Positions 1 through 7,231 of a stretch of DNA of 36,949 nt are shown here, piece by piece. Origin of the DNA: Streptomyces longispororuber (lineage in GTDB: Bacteria; Actinomycetota; Actinomycetes; Streptomycetales; Streptomycetaceae); NCBI RefSeq assembly GCF_014656095.1, contig NZ_BNBT01000078.1, forward strand, positions 1 to 36,949, written 5' to 3'. The notes beneath the pieces are model-generated. The model was not told where the DNA came from, ran no database searches, and worked only from the letters and a program-made list of their open reading frames with translations. The position numbers were made by a program, and so were the translations under genes. Position 1 is the stretch's first letter. Each line of letters begins with the position of its first letter.

Positions 1-339
1 CAGCGTCCCGGGGTCGATGCCCGCGTCGTCCAGCGCCTCGACGGCCGTCTCCAGGAGCAGGCGGTGCTGCGGGTCCACCATCGCCGCCTCCCGCGGCGAG
101 ATCCCGAAGTAGTCCGCGTCGAACTCACTGAGATCGCCCAGGAAACCGCCCTTGGCGGTGTATGACCTCCCTCGCCGCGCCATGGCGGTGTCGACGAACC
201 GCGCCACCTCGAACCGGCCCTCCGGCGCCTCCCCGACCAGATCGCGTCCGGCCGCCAAGGCCTCCCACAACCCCGTCACATCCGTGATCCCGCCGGGCAG
301 CCGACACCCCAGCCCCACAATGGCGAACGCGTGTGGCAT
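1..339 (-). CDS. Type I polyketide synthase, N-terminal start of KS domain (partial, runs off left edge)
   Basis: The frame gives 113 codons with no stop, starting at an ATG whose complement is at 337-339, and continues past base 1. The protein opens directly with a ketosynthase: AIVGLGCRLPGG near residues 6-17, then GRFEVARFVD, YTAKGGFLGDLSEFDADYFG and ISPREAAMVDPQHRLLLE, the usual N-terminal KS landmarks. There are only about five residues before the KS, so no N-terminal docking domain; this is expected for a first or single-protein PKS. The active-site Cys lies outside the window. A purine-rich AGGGAG sits 5 nt before the ATG. The gene points away from the central operon and belongs to another PKS locus or to a divergent part of the same one; the sequence here cannot decide. 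Confidence 0.9.
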   Translation of the reverse strand, partial: MPHAFAIVGLGCRLPGGITDVTGLWEALAAGRDLVGEAPEGRFEVARFVDTAMARRGRSYTAKGGFLGDLSEFDADYFGISPREAAMVDPQHRLLLETAVEALDDAGIDPGTL

Positions 340-857
340 CCCAACTCCCTGCGCAGTTACCAACGGTGCATGGTTCAAGACTGTGGGTAACAATGCGGAG
401 GAAGGCGGATCGAGTCAAACGAGTCCGAGCACGGACAGACGCCGTCCCGCAGCCAAGGCACCACTCCTCGTACGGGCGTCCGCACCGGTGTCACCCGCGC
501 ACCCAGAAGAGCCGGCCGCGCGAAGCCACTGGCACGGAGACCTCGATGCCCCGCCGGTGACGCCACCGATGGAGACTTCAGCGACCGGCGGTCACCCAAG
601 CGTCGCACCGGTGCCCGACACCCATAGCCGTCAATGTGATGGACGCCGATGTGCTAACCACTCCGTCGGCACCCGGCCCGTCCTGCCGAACAGCGAGGGT
701 GACGCCGCCCACGGGGCCTTGACGCCACCCGCGCCGACGTCGGCCATCGTTGAGCGGAGCGAAGCGCCAGGTGCACGCTGCGGCTGGTGGCGTTGTTCCA
801 CATGCCTCGAACGCGAATGCGCGCCCCGCTACGCCCGCCAGAACCTGACCACCCTCC
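340..857. other. Intergenic stretch upstream of the partial PKS gene, no supported gene
   Basis: Several frames are open here because of the high GC content, but none shows a recognisable domain. A plus-strand piece at about 765-871 reads with a Cys/Trp-rich CGWWRCSTC and ends in a stop just where the integrase remnant becomes readable; I could not assign it. The promoter of the minus-strand PKS should lie in the first 100-200 bases, but I see no convincing -35/-10 pair. Confidence 0.4.
345..350 (-). promoter_or_regulatory. Ribosome binding site of the partial PKS gene
   Basis: On the minus strand AGGGAG is followed by a 5-nt spacer (TTGGG) and the ATG at 339. It fixes the start right at the KS domain. 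Confidence 0.6.
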
Positions 858-1656
858 TCGAGCATCCTTGAGACGGCCATCGACACGCCTCGTGCGCAAC
901 CCGATGCGCGCCAAGTCGGTGCGCTGGCCGAAGGTGCCGGAGGACCAGCGTGAGGCATGGCCGCTGGAGACCGCGCAGCGTATGCGGGACGCGAACAAGG
1001 CGCGCTACCGTATCGCAGTCGTGGCCCCCCTTGGTTGCGGACTGCGACAGGGGGAGGTCTTCGACCTCTCGCCGGAAGACGTCGACTTCCAGCGTGGCGT
1101 CATTCGCGTGCATCGACAGGCGCAACTACGCAGTGGCCGCTTTTACTTCGCTCTCCCCAAAGGTGGGAAGACGCGCATCGTCGACATGCCGTGGTCGGTC
1201 GCGGACGAACTGGCGGCGCACTTCCTGCAGTATCCGGCCGTCGAGGTCGAACTGCCGTGGGGCGGCCCTGAGCCGGAGCGGGAGAGACGGACGTTCCCGC
1301 TCGCCCTGACGACGACGTACGGCAACGCATTGCGGGCCAACAGCTTCAACGACGGGGTCTGGAAGCCCGCCCTCGCCGCAGTCGGGGCCATCCCGATGCG
1401 GGAACAGGGGCAGCGCTGGAAAACATCCCGCAAGGACGGCTTCCACGTGCTCCGGCACACCTTCGCCTCGGTCATCCTCGAAGCGGGCGAGTCGGTCGTC
1501 ACCCTGGCGCGATGGCTCGGCCATTCCAGCCCGACGATCATGCTCGACCACTATGCGCACTTCATGCCGGAGGCGGGCGGCAAAGGTCGTGCAGCCGTCG
1601 ACGCGCTGCTCGGTGTGGCACCCGAGTACGTACCGGACGGGCTCGCCAGCATCTGA
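858..1656 (+). pseudogene. Tyrosine site-specific recombinase (integrase), truncated and frameshifted
   Basis: The catalytic domain of a phage/ICE-type tyrosine recombinase is readable: the box I arginine in GCGLRQGE, a lysine in KGGKTR, HVLRHTFAS (box II His-x-x-Arg) and LGHSSPTIMLDHYAHF with the nucleophilic Tyr. The N-terminal arm-binding and core-binding domains are absent. Homology-like sequence starts with ILETAID at about 864-884 in one frame and continues as LVRNPMRAKSV from about 889 in the main frame, so there is a frameshift near 885-890. An open frame with an alternative start at 787 covers the catalytic part, but its first ~38 residues look non-native. The gene probably drove a now decayed integrative element on this flank. 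No attachment site or tRNA is visible beside it. Confidence 0.75.
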
Positions 1657-1667
1657 GGAAACAGATG

Positions 1668-1701
1668 AACGGGTGGTACAGCACACGCTGTGCCACCCGT
1701 T
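1668..1701. terminator. Hairpin terminator between converging genes
   Basis: A 15-nt arm at 1668-1682 (AACGGGTGGTACAGC) pairs with 1687-1701 (GCTGTGCCACCCGTT) around a 4-nt ACAC loop, with a single G-T wobble. It lies 12 nt after the integrase stop and 34 nt beyond the stop of the converging minus-strand gene. There is no T tract, as is common in streptomycetes; it may serve both strands. Confidence 0.65.
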
Positions 1702-1734
1702 GCGCTGCCCGGACTCCGTGACGAGCCGCCGGAG

Positions 1735-2244
1735 TCAGCTCGTGAGGCTCTTACGGCGAACACGCAGGGTGTACGTCTTCCTTCCCCCAGGTGCGCCACT
1801 GCTGCCCCAGCCGCCGCTCGTGGCCACGTCCCACCCTTGCTGCTCCTTCATCTGGGCGGCGAAGGCGCGCCGGTCGTGGATGTCGCAGCCACAGTCCAGC
1901 TTGACGTCGACGCTGATGTAAGGGCTTCGCGGGCTGTCGTTCGCGTGGGGGGCCGGCTCCCACCGCATCTCGTGAACGTGTTCCTTGAGGCCGGTGCGCT
2001 CCTCGTCGTGCTTGAGGCCGTGTGCCTTCGCGTACTCGTCCAGATCGTCGATCACGAACAAGTGGCTCGACCACTCGCCGGGCCAGACCGCGAACAGGCG
2101 GGACTTGCCGGCCACGGCTCGCTCGTAGGCGGCGTGGCCCCCGCCGTGCGTCACGGTGCCGTCCTCGTGGACCTCGATGTAGCACGTCGTACGTGCGGTG
2201 TAGGGGAAGTCCTTCCCTGCCGCCGAAGCACTCCTCGGTTCCAA
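1735..2244 (-). CDS. Hypothetical protein, 169 aa
   Basis: I do not recognise the family. The frame looks genuine: mixed acidic and basic soluble sequence without membrane segments, a Cys-x-Cys (DCGCDIHDRR) near residue 117, and a Gly/Ser-rich stretch (SGGWGSSGAPGG) near residue 145 before a basic C-terminus. The chosen TTG start is supported by GGGGAGG ending 5 nt upstream; no ATG or GTG with a comparable site is near. It converges on the integrase remnant, with the hairpin at 1668-1701 between them. Proteins of this appearance are common in actinomycete integrative elements, so it may be cargo of the decayed element, but that is inference. Confidence 0.55.
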   Translation of the reverse strand: MEPRSASAAGKDFPYTARTTCYIEVHEDGTVTHGGGHAAYERAVAGKSRLFAVWPGEWSSHLFVIDDLDEYAKAHGLKHDEERTGLKEHVHEMRWEPAPHANDSPRSPYISVDVKLDCGCDIHDRRAFAAQMKEQQGWDVATSGGWGSSGAPGGRKTYTLRVRRKSLTS

Positions 2245-2249
2245 CCGGT

Positions 2250-2256
2250 CCTCCCC
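2250..2256 (-). promoter_or_regulatory. Ribosome binding site supporting a TTG start
   Basis: On the minus strand GGGGAGG ends 5 nt before TTG at 2244. This strong site is the reason for preferring the TTG start of the 169-aa protein. Confidence 0.55.
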
Positions 2257-2823
2257 GTGTACGTGGTTCCGTGTGATCGTTCAGTCAACACTCACTGTGA
2301 CGGCGTACGCGAGGATGCCGGTAGGAGTTGGCCGACCGAGGCTTACGGAATGGCTGGAGATGCGGGTGGCGCCCCGCTCCCCAGCGCCACCCATTCTCCC
2401 CAGTCTCTCCCCGGGGGCTCGATCGAGCGCTTGGGCGCCCTCGCTCAAGCACGCAGCGTCGGAAGGTCGCGGCCGACGTGGAGGCGCGCTGCCGTACGCC
2501 TCCGAGGGCGAGCACCGGGCGGCGACCGCCCAGCGGCTCCACCAGGACGTGACGACCAGGGCGCGGGCCCGCGAGGCCGAGTGGGAGCAGGTTCGCGCCC
2601 GCCGGGGGGAAGGCCCGCGCCGAAGCCGCGGCCGCGCAGATGCCCGCCGTCCAGGAGGCCGCATCGGCCGCGCCAGTCGTGGTGGCCGCCCCGCATCCGG
2701 CCGCCGTGGCTGTCGACGATGTCGGCCAGGAGCAGGACCTCGTCCTCGACGTCGGAGATCCGCAAGCTGTGCTGGACGCCCGTGCTGTGGGCGTCGTACG
2801 TAATGTCAGTACCTGAGACCGCC
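2257..2823. other. Stretch without a supportable gene
   Basis: Low-complexity Arg/Ala/Gly-rich translations are open on both strands, as expected at this GC content. A plus-strand piece around 2500-2600 (QRLHQDVTTRARAREAEWEQVRA) and a minus-strand piece around 2700-2800 (SLRISDVEDEVLLLADIVDS) look somewhat protein-like, but neither has a complete frame or a family I know. The upstream region of the 169-aa gene must hold its promoter. Confidence 0.35.
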
Positions 2824-3165
2824 TCAGCTCTGCGCTTCGGAATCAAGGCGCGCAAGCCCCCGCTCCCAGCGTCGTCGGCGCTCCTCCCCTGGCTGGTCCC
2901 ACCACGGGGTGCCGCGTTCACCAAGCGCGACCTTTGCCTGGTGCACGCGTGCACGAGCTGCCTTCTCCGCAGTCGCGTCGCCCGCGGTCGTCGCCGAGCG
3001 CACCGCTCGACGAGCCGACATGAGGTGATGCCGGAGACGCGCTGCGATCTCCTCGGGGATCGACGGGTCGGTTGCCCGCCACTTTCTTCCGCCGATGATG
3101 ACGTGGTGCCCGTCGGGGGTGGTCTCCGGTGGCTGGTGTGCATTCACGCGAAAGATTCTGCCCAC
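2824..3165 (-). CDS. Hypothetical protein, 113 aa
   Basis: A short basic/acidic soluble protein with a motif-like core: DGHHVIIGGRKWRATDPSIPEEI at residues 18-40, then a helical Ala/Arg-rich middle, VHQAKVALGERGTPWWDQP near residues 74-92 and a charged helical tail. From memory this pattern occurs in small uncharacterised actinomycete proteins, but I cannot name the function. The start is uncertain: GTG at 3165 gives 113 aa, an in-frame GTG at 3147 gives 107 aa, and neither has a good ribosome binding site. It stands alone in a region of degraded mobile DNA. Confidence 0.5.
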   Translation of the reverse strand: MGRIFRVNAHQPPETTPDGHHVIIGGRKWRATDPSIPEEIAARLRHHLMSARRAVRSATTAGDATAEKAARARVHQAKVALGERGTPWWDQPGEERRRRWERGLARLDSEAQS

Positions 3166-3365
3166 TCTGGTGCATTCGGCGCGTCACCCTGGCTGTCGCC
3201 TTGCGCCTCACCTGGGCGGAGGAGCGGAACAAGATGCTGGCGCTCGTCGTAGCACCACTGGTGCTCGGCACCGTCATGACGAGCTGGTAGCCGCAACGCT
3301 GCGTGCTGGGTACCCGCACCGCGCGTGCGGGAGCCCAGCCCGTCCTGCTGCAGGGGAGGTCCACA

Positions 3366-3525
3366 CAGCTCGTGGCCAACCCGCGCTACCTGGCCAACGC
3401 CCGGCGCGCGCTGGCCAAGTGGGAGCGGCGCAAGGCGCGCCTGGGTGAAGGGGCTCCCGGCCGGCCAGCAGTCCAGGGGCTGGCACGAGGCCAAGGACCA
3501 TGTGGCCAAGCTGCACGCCCCTGGG
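3366..3525 (+). pseudogene. TnpB (IS200/IS605 family OrfB) fragment, frameshifted
   Basis: Two pieces in different frames recall the middle of TnpB: NPRYLANARRALAKWERRKAR (about 3379-3441) and SRGWHEAKDHVAKLHA (about 3472-3520). In intact TnpB these are consecutive (NPRYL...A.R.L...QRR...R followed by S.....A...VA.LHARV). The RuvC catalytic residues and the zinc finger are missing. The fragment abuts the DciA-like remnant, pointing to a deletion junction between two unrelated decayed genes. Confidence 0.5.
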
Positions 3526-4128
3526 TACGTCCAGGCGGTGATTCGAGGCGGACACCGGCAGCCCGGACGTCGCCACGGACACCCCCGCGTACGGCGCGAA
3601 GCTGCGCTGGAGCGCGCCGAAAAGTTGGTCGCGGCCGCCAACGAGAAGGTGCGCGGCGCGAGTGTCCGCACGCTGCACGTTCTGGCACTCACACGTGTGA
3701 GGGCCGGCGACGCCACGGCGGCCGCTGACCCGACTTCGCCGACCGTGCCTGCCGCGCCGGTACAGCGCCGGGCCCCGCCGGACGGCTACCGCCGTGCCAT
3801 CAAGGCGCACTGCCAGGCTGTCCGGCTGTCGAGGGGCGACCCGCCCATCTCCGAAGCGGTGGAACGGCAGACCGCCGCGATGCGGGAGCTGAGCCGCCGC
3901 GCATTCTCCGAGCCGGACGTTGTCGCGGATGATGCGCTGGCCTCGATCGAGACGACCCGGGCACTGCGCCGCCGCCAGGCGGCGGCCACGGAGGCCACCG
4001 CCCTGCGCCGAGCCCGGCAAGAGCGCACGGCCCGGGAGGCCGGCCGACGTCCCCCGTCGTACTGCGCGACACGGCCTGAGACTAACGGCACCCCCGACCC
4101 AACGACCGGCCGATTTAAACGAAACTGA
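3523..4128 (+). pseudogene. DciA/DUF721-like protein, C-terminal part with frameshifts
   Basis: The sequence reads VQAV, shifts frame at about 3539-3541 into FEADTGSPDVATDTPAYGAKLRWSAPK, and shifts again in the A run at 3620-3623 into LVAAANEKVRGASVRTLHVLA. Read together this is the KH-like core of the DUF721/DciA family. A long Ala/Arg-rich C-terminal region with VERQTAAMRELSRRAF and RRRQAAATEATALRRAR follows, a tail I associate with DUF721 proteins on Streptomyces plasmids and integrative elements. The N-terminal half is missing, replaced by the TnpB remnant. With two frameshifts it is very unlikely to be functional. Confidence 0.55.
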
Positions 4129-4202
4129 CTAGCGCGGCCGTGACCGTGGGTGGACCTGCAAGTCGGTGGACCTTGCCCCAGCCACGACCGGCATGGTGGT
4201 TA

Positions 4203-6137
4203 TCAGCAGACTCTCCGGTAGGGAGTCAGCAGGAGTGCTTTCCATTCCCGGCGGGAAGGGCCACCGCCGAAGTAGGCACAGAAACTGTCAGCTATTTCGG
4301 CCAACTCAAGCACCGGGCCGTAGGACATGGAAGACGAACGCGCCATGGCGAGCGTGCGTTGGAGGCCGCCTTGCCTCGGGATGGGGGAGTTCAGATGGGG
4401 GGAGAAAGACAGGGGCTCTTGGGTGAGGTGGACGAAGCGTGCCTGAGTGAGAACGGCTTGGGTCTCTTCCACTGAGGCGAGGCGCCAGGCGGCAACGCTG
4501 AGTTTCATTCCCAGGACGCGATCTCGCTTCGAGGGGGACGCTAGGAGACTGGCGGCGGTCATCGCGGCTCTGCGGCCCTCTTGCTCCTCGTAACGCCGTT
4601 GGGCGTTGTGACGCTGTTGCAGGGCGAGCCCGCCCGCCACGGAAGCGAGCACGACCAGGACCGACACGACGGCAACGAGGGTGTGCCGCAGTCTGGGGGA
4701 TTTTCTCCGGGCCGCTGTGCTGGCCCGGAGGCAATCCCGCTCCAGAAGGGTCAGGGACTGGTGCTGCGCGGAGGTGGGCCAGTGCTCTTCGGCGGCGGTC
4801 AACCGGGTGCCCCGCCACAGCGAGTCCCGGTGGTACTGGAGCTGGGCCCAGGCCTGAGCAGCTTCGGTTAGCCGCCTGTGCGTGAGCAGTCGTTCCCGGT
4901 CGTCGTCTATCCGGCTGCGGAGGCGGGGCCAGCTGGTGATGAGGGCTTCGTGGGCGAGGTCGACCGTGTCGTCGTCGAGGGTGATCAGGCGGGCGCGGGC
5001 GAGCCGTTCCAGGACCTGGTCGACATCCCCTGTGTCTCCGGACAGGTCGAGTTCCGCGCGCGGCACCGGGCGGCGGGGTGTCCGCAGCTCCTTCTCCGGG
5101 GGTGATGAGGCGAAGCAGCAGCATCCGGGCCAGCTTTGCTTGGTCGGGGGTGAGCTGGGCGTGGACGGTCTCGGCGGTCTGGGCGATTGCTCCGTGCAGG
5201 CCGCCTACTGCTTCGTAGGCTTCCATCGTCATGGTTCGGCCGCGGCTGCGGCGCCAGGTCTCCAGCAGCACGTGCGACAGCAGTGGCAGCCCACCGGGTT
5301 CATCCTTGGTCTCACTGATCAGCCGGGCAGTCAGGTCGCGCTCAACGATCAACCCCGCGGCCTGAGCTGGTTTGACCACGGCCTCGCGTAGTTCCGCAGG
5401 GCTCATCGGGCCGGCCAGCAGGCAGGAGGAAGGCAACGTGTCAGCGAGGTCACGGTGGTCGGCACAGCGGCCGTAGAAGTCGGCGCGTAGAGCGGTCACG
5501 ACGCGCAGTCTGCTGGCCGGATCACGGACGGCGAGCAGACGGTCGATGAATTCGGCGCGTTCTGCCGGGTCAGGGCGGAGGGTGAACAGTTCCTCGAACT
5601 GGTCGACGACCACGACGGTATCGCCGTCGCCCGGGGCCGGCTCCAGGGCCCGGGCGTGGGTGCGTAGCGGGTGGGCGCCCGGGGTGATGATCCGGATCGC
5701 CGTCAGGTCCTCTGTCTGGGTCCGCAGGGCGGGAATCAGTCCCGCGCGCAGCAGTGAGGACTTGCCGCTGCCGGAGGGGCTCAGGATCGCGGCGAACCGA
5801 TGCTGCTTCGCCAGGCCGTACGCGCTTTGTACCAAGGCGTCGCGGCCGAAGAACCGGTCGTGGTCGTCCGGCTCAAACCGGGCCAGCTCTTGGTAGGGCG
5901 GCTGCATCCTGTCGTCACGTGGCTCTGTGTGTGCTGACGCCTCGCGGGTCTCCTTCCACCGGCGTTCCCACTCCGGCACGCTCCCGCCGCAGGCGCGGAC
6001 GTAGGCCTGGGTGCCCGCCAGGGACGGGAGGTGCGTGCCGGCGGCTGCTTTGGACAGGGCCGTCGCCGAGTAGCCTGCGGTCTGCGCCATCTGTCGGTAG
6101 GCGGGGCAGCCCGCCTCCTACCGCAGCTTCCGCAATT
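4203..6137 (-). pseudogene. HTH-nSTAND1 ATPase (WD40-type STAND regulator) with nonsense, frameshift and lost WD40 repeats
   Basis: Reading in from about 6137 the protein shows an XRE-like helix-turn-helix (ELRKLR, then a TAG stop at 6118-6120, then EAGCPAYRQMAQTAGYSATALSKAA in the same frame), a linker, and an nSTAND1 NTPase: FFGRDALV, Walker A SPSGSGKSSLLRAG, Walker B VVVVDQFEELFT, then ALRADFYGRCADH and GGLPLLSHVLLETW. Near 5085-5100 the frame shifts: LLRLITPGE continues in the other frame as ELRTPRRPVPRAELDL and LVAHEAL-type sequence (DLAHEALITSWPRL). A transmembrane segment follows (LVAVVSVLVVLASVAGGLAL). Homology-like sequence ends at MKLSVAAWRLASVEETQAVL; the usual C-terminal WD40 repeats are absent and the tail to the stop at 4203 is unrelated. 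Three independent lesions mark it as dead. STAND proteins of this kind are putative signalling or defence ATPases. Confidence 0.75.
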
Positions 6138-6139
6138 CG

Positions 6140-6328
6140 GACGAGCCGAAGTCGGAGCGCGAGAAGGCGTTCTACCGCGAGATCATCAGCGATATCAACA
6201 GGGTCGTCGCGGAGCGCCGGGCCTGGATCACCAAAGCGCAGCAGTCGCTGTCTGGGCATGGGCATCCGGTGCAGGACGCGGGGGCGCCTTGTGTGGTCGG
6301 CGGGGTTTGGCCCCGAGCTACGGCGTGA
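6140..6328 (+). other. Orphan coding-like fragment
   Basis: A plus-strand frame reads SEREKAFYREIISDINRVVAERRAWI with strongly protein-like composition (about 6150-6235), ending at a TGA at 6326-6328. It has no convincing start and I do not recognise it. Its 5' edge coincides with the N-terminal breakpoint of the nSTAND1 pseudogene on the other strand, so it may be a piece of a gene joined by recombination. Confidence 0.25.
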
Positions 6329-6459
6329 GCGACGGCCACGATCTCGGCTGGGCGGGCGCCCATGAGCAGGTAACCGTCGGCACCTGCTGCCAGGTAGGCG
6401 TCGGCTTCTGCTGCCAAAGAGCATCGGCCCCCGCTGCCAGGGCCTGGAAGACGCGGCAA
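6300..6459 (-). pseudogene. Possible response-regulator receiver fragment
   Basis: The minus-strand frame contains YLAAGADGYLLMGARPAEIV followed by AVAHAVARG. This matches the end of NarL/FixJ-type receiver domains (A..AGA.GYLLK....EEIV.A...V..G), including the Gly-Tyr-Leu-Leu after the Ala-Gly-Ala; the conserved Lys is Met here. Nothing else of the receiver or the LuxR DNA-binding domain is present. Just upstream the LAAGADAY-like octapeptide is repeated (see the repeat entry). Confidence 0.35.
6369..6439. repeat. Three tandem copies of a ~24-bp unit
   Basis: Units at 6369-6392, 6393-6416 (24 nt each) and 6417-6439 (23 nt) share the core GTCGGC...CTGCTGCCA. On the minus strand the two exact-length units encode LAAGADGY- and LAAEADAY-like octapeptides in the receiver fragment; the 23-nt third unit breaks the frame. 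Confidence 0.55.
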
Positions 6460-7216
6460 GCGGAACTGTCAGGCGCTGAACTCGCGACGGCACCACGCAT
6501 CACGTACTCCACTCTGGCTGAAAAGTGATGTGCCCCACAGCGGAAAATCCGTATGAACGCGCAACGGTCCGCGGGTCATACTGATGGCCATGGCGCCGAC
6601 GGCCGCATCCGTGGGTGCCTGCTGTTCGCTGCTGCGTGCGGGCCTCAAGTGCCTGGCCGTGCTGTCGCGTTCGATGGACCTCCCGGGGTTCGTCGACGCC
6701 GAGGGGGGACTGGTGGGCCTTGCCGTGTGCACCGAAGCGGACCTCTGCCGCCGGGACCGGGGGTCGTGTGTTCGCCCGGATCCGCGCTTGCCTCGACTCG
6801 TGCCCTCACTGCGGTATCCCCGTGTGCCGCGCTGATTCCGGCTCGATCCGCAAGGGCACCTGTATCCACCACGGCTGGTCTCGCGGTCTGGCCGTCGCGA
6901 TGGTGAGCGAGCTGAAGCGGCCGGAGCGTGCCGAGTCGTCCGACACCACCGCGCGGGACCCGGCCGGGGCGCCGTACGCCGCGTCGCCCCACCGATGGGT
7001 CCTCGGCACCCGGAATCCGGAGCGGGTGCCGCTCGGGGCCGTGGCCCGGTACAGGGACGCGATGTCCGACCATGCTGATCAAGGAGCGGTCGTGGTCGGC
7101 GGCGTGCGCGAGCGGGAGTGGGAAGACGACGGGAAGCCCGCTCCGTGTGAGCTTGGGCAGAATTCTTACGTTCGCTCGCGATCTTCTGCCGCAGCGTTAT
7201 GCCTGGGCGGCGTGGC
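6460..7216. other. Upstream region of the NRPS-PKS operon, no supported gene
   Basis: About 750 bp separate the left-flank remnants from the first megasynthase. A plus-strand frame has a Cys-rich CPHCGIPVC near 6803-6830, but it lacks a start and a recognisable fold, and the minus-strand frames are Pro/Arg/Gly-rich shadows. The operon promoter should be here. The bases become less GC-rich at 7155-7200 (around AGAATTCTTACG), the most promoter-like part, but I cannot assign -35/-10 elements. There is no nearby regulatory gene in the window. Confidence 0.4.
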
Positions 7217-7225
7217 GGAAAGGAG
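7217..7225 (+). promoter_or_regulatory. Ribosome binding site of the first megasynthase
   Basis: GGAAAGGAG followed by a 6-nt spacer and ATG at 7232. It selects this ATG over an in-frame ATG at 7199, which has no such site. Confidence 0.75.
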
Positions 7226-7231
7226 TCGGGC

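Noticed and set aside
152..871. A 239-codon plus-strand open frame
   Set aside because: It is antisense to the KS start and low complexity. Only its last ~35 codons look protein-like, and I could not assign them.
1690..3252. A 520-codon plus-strand open frame
   Set aside because: It runs antisense to two better supported small genes, is low-complexity Arg/Pro/Ala-rich and has no ribosome binding site.
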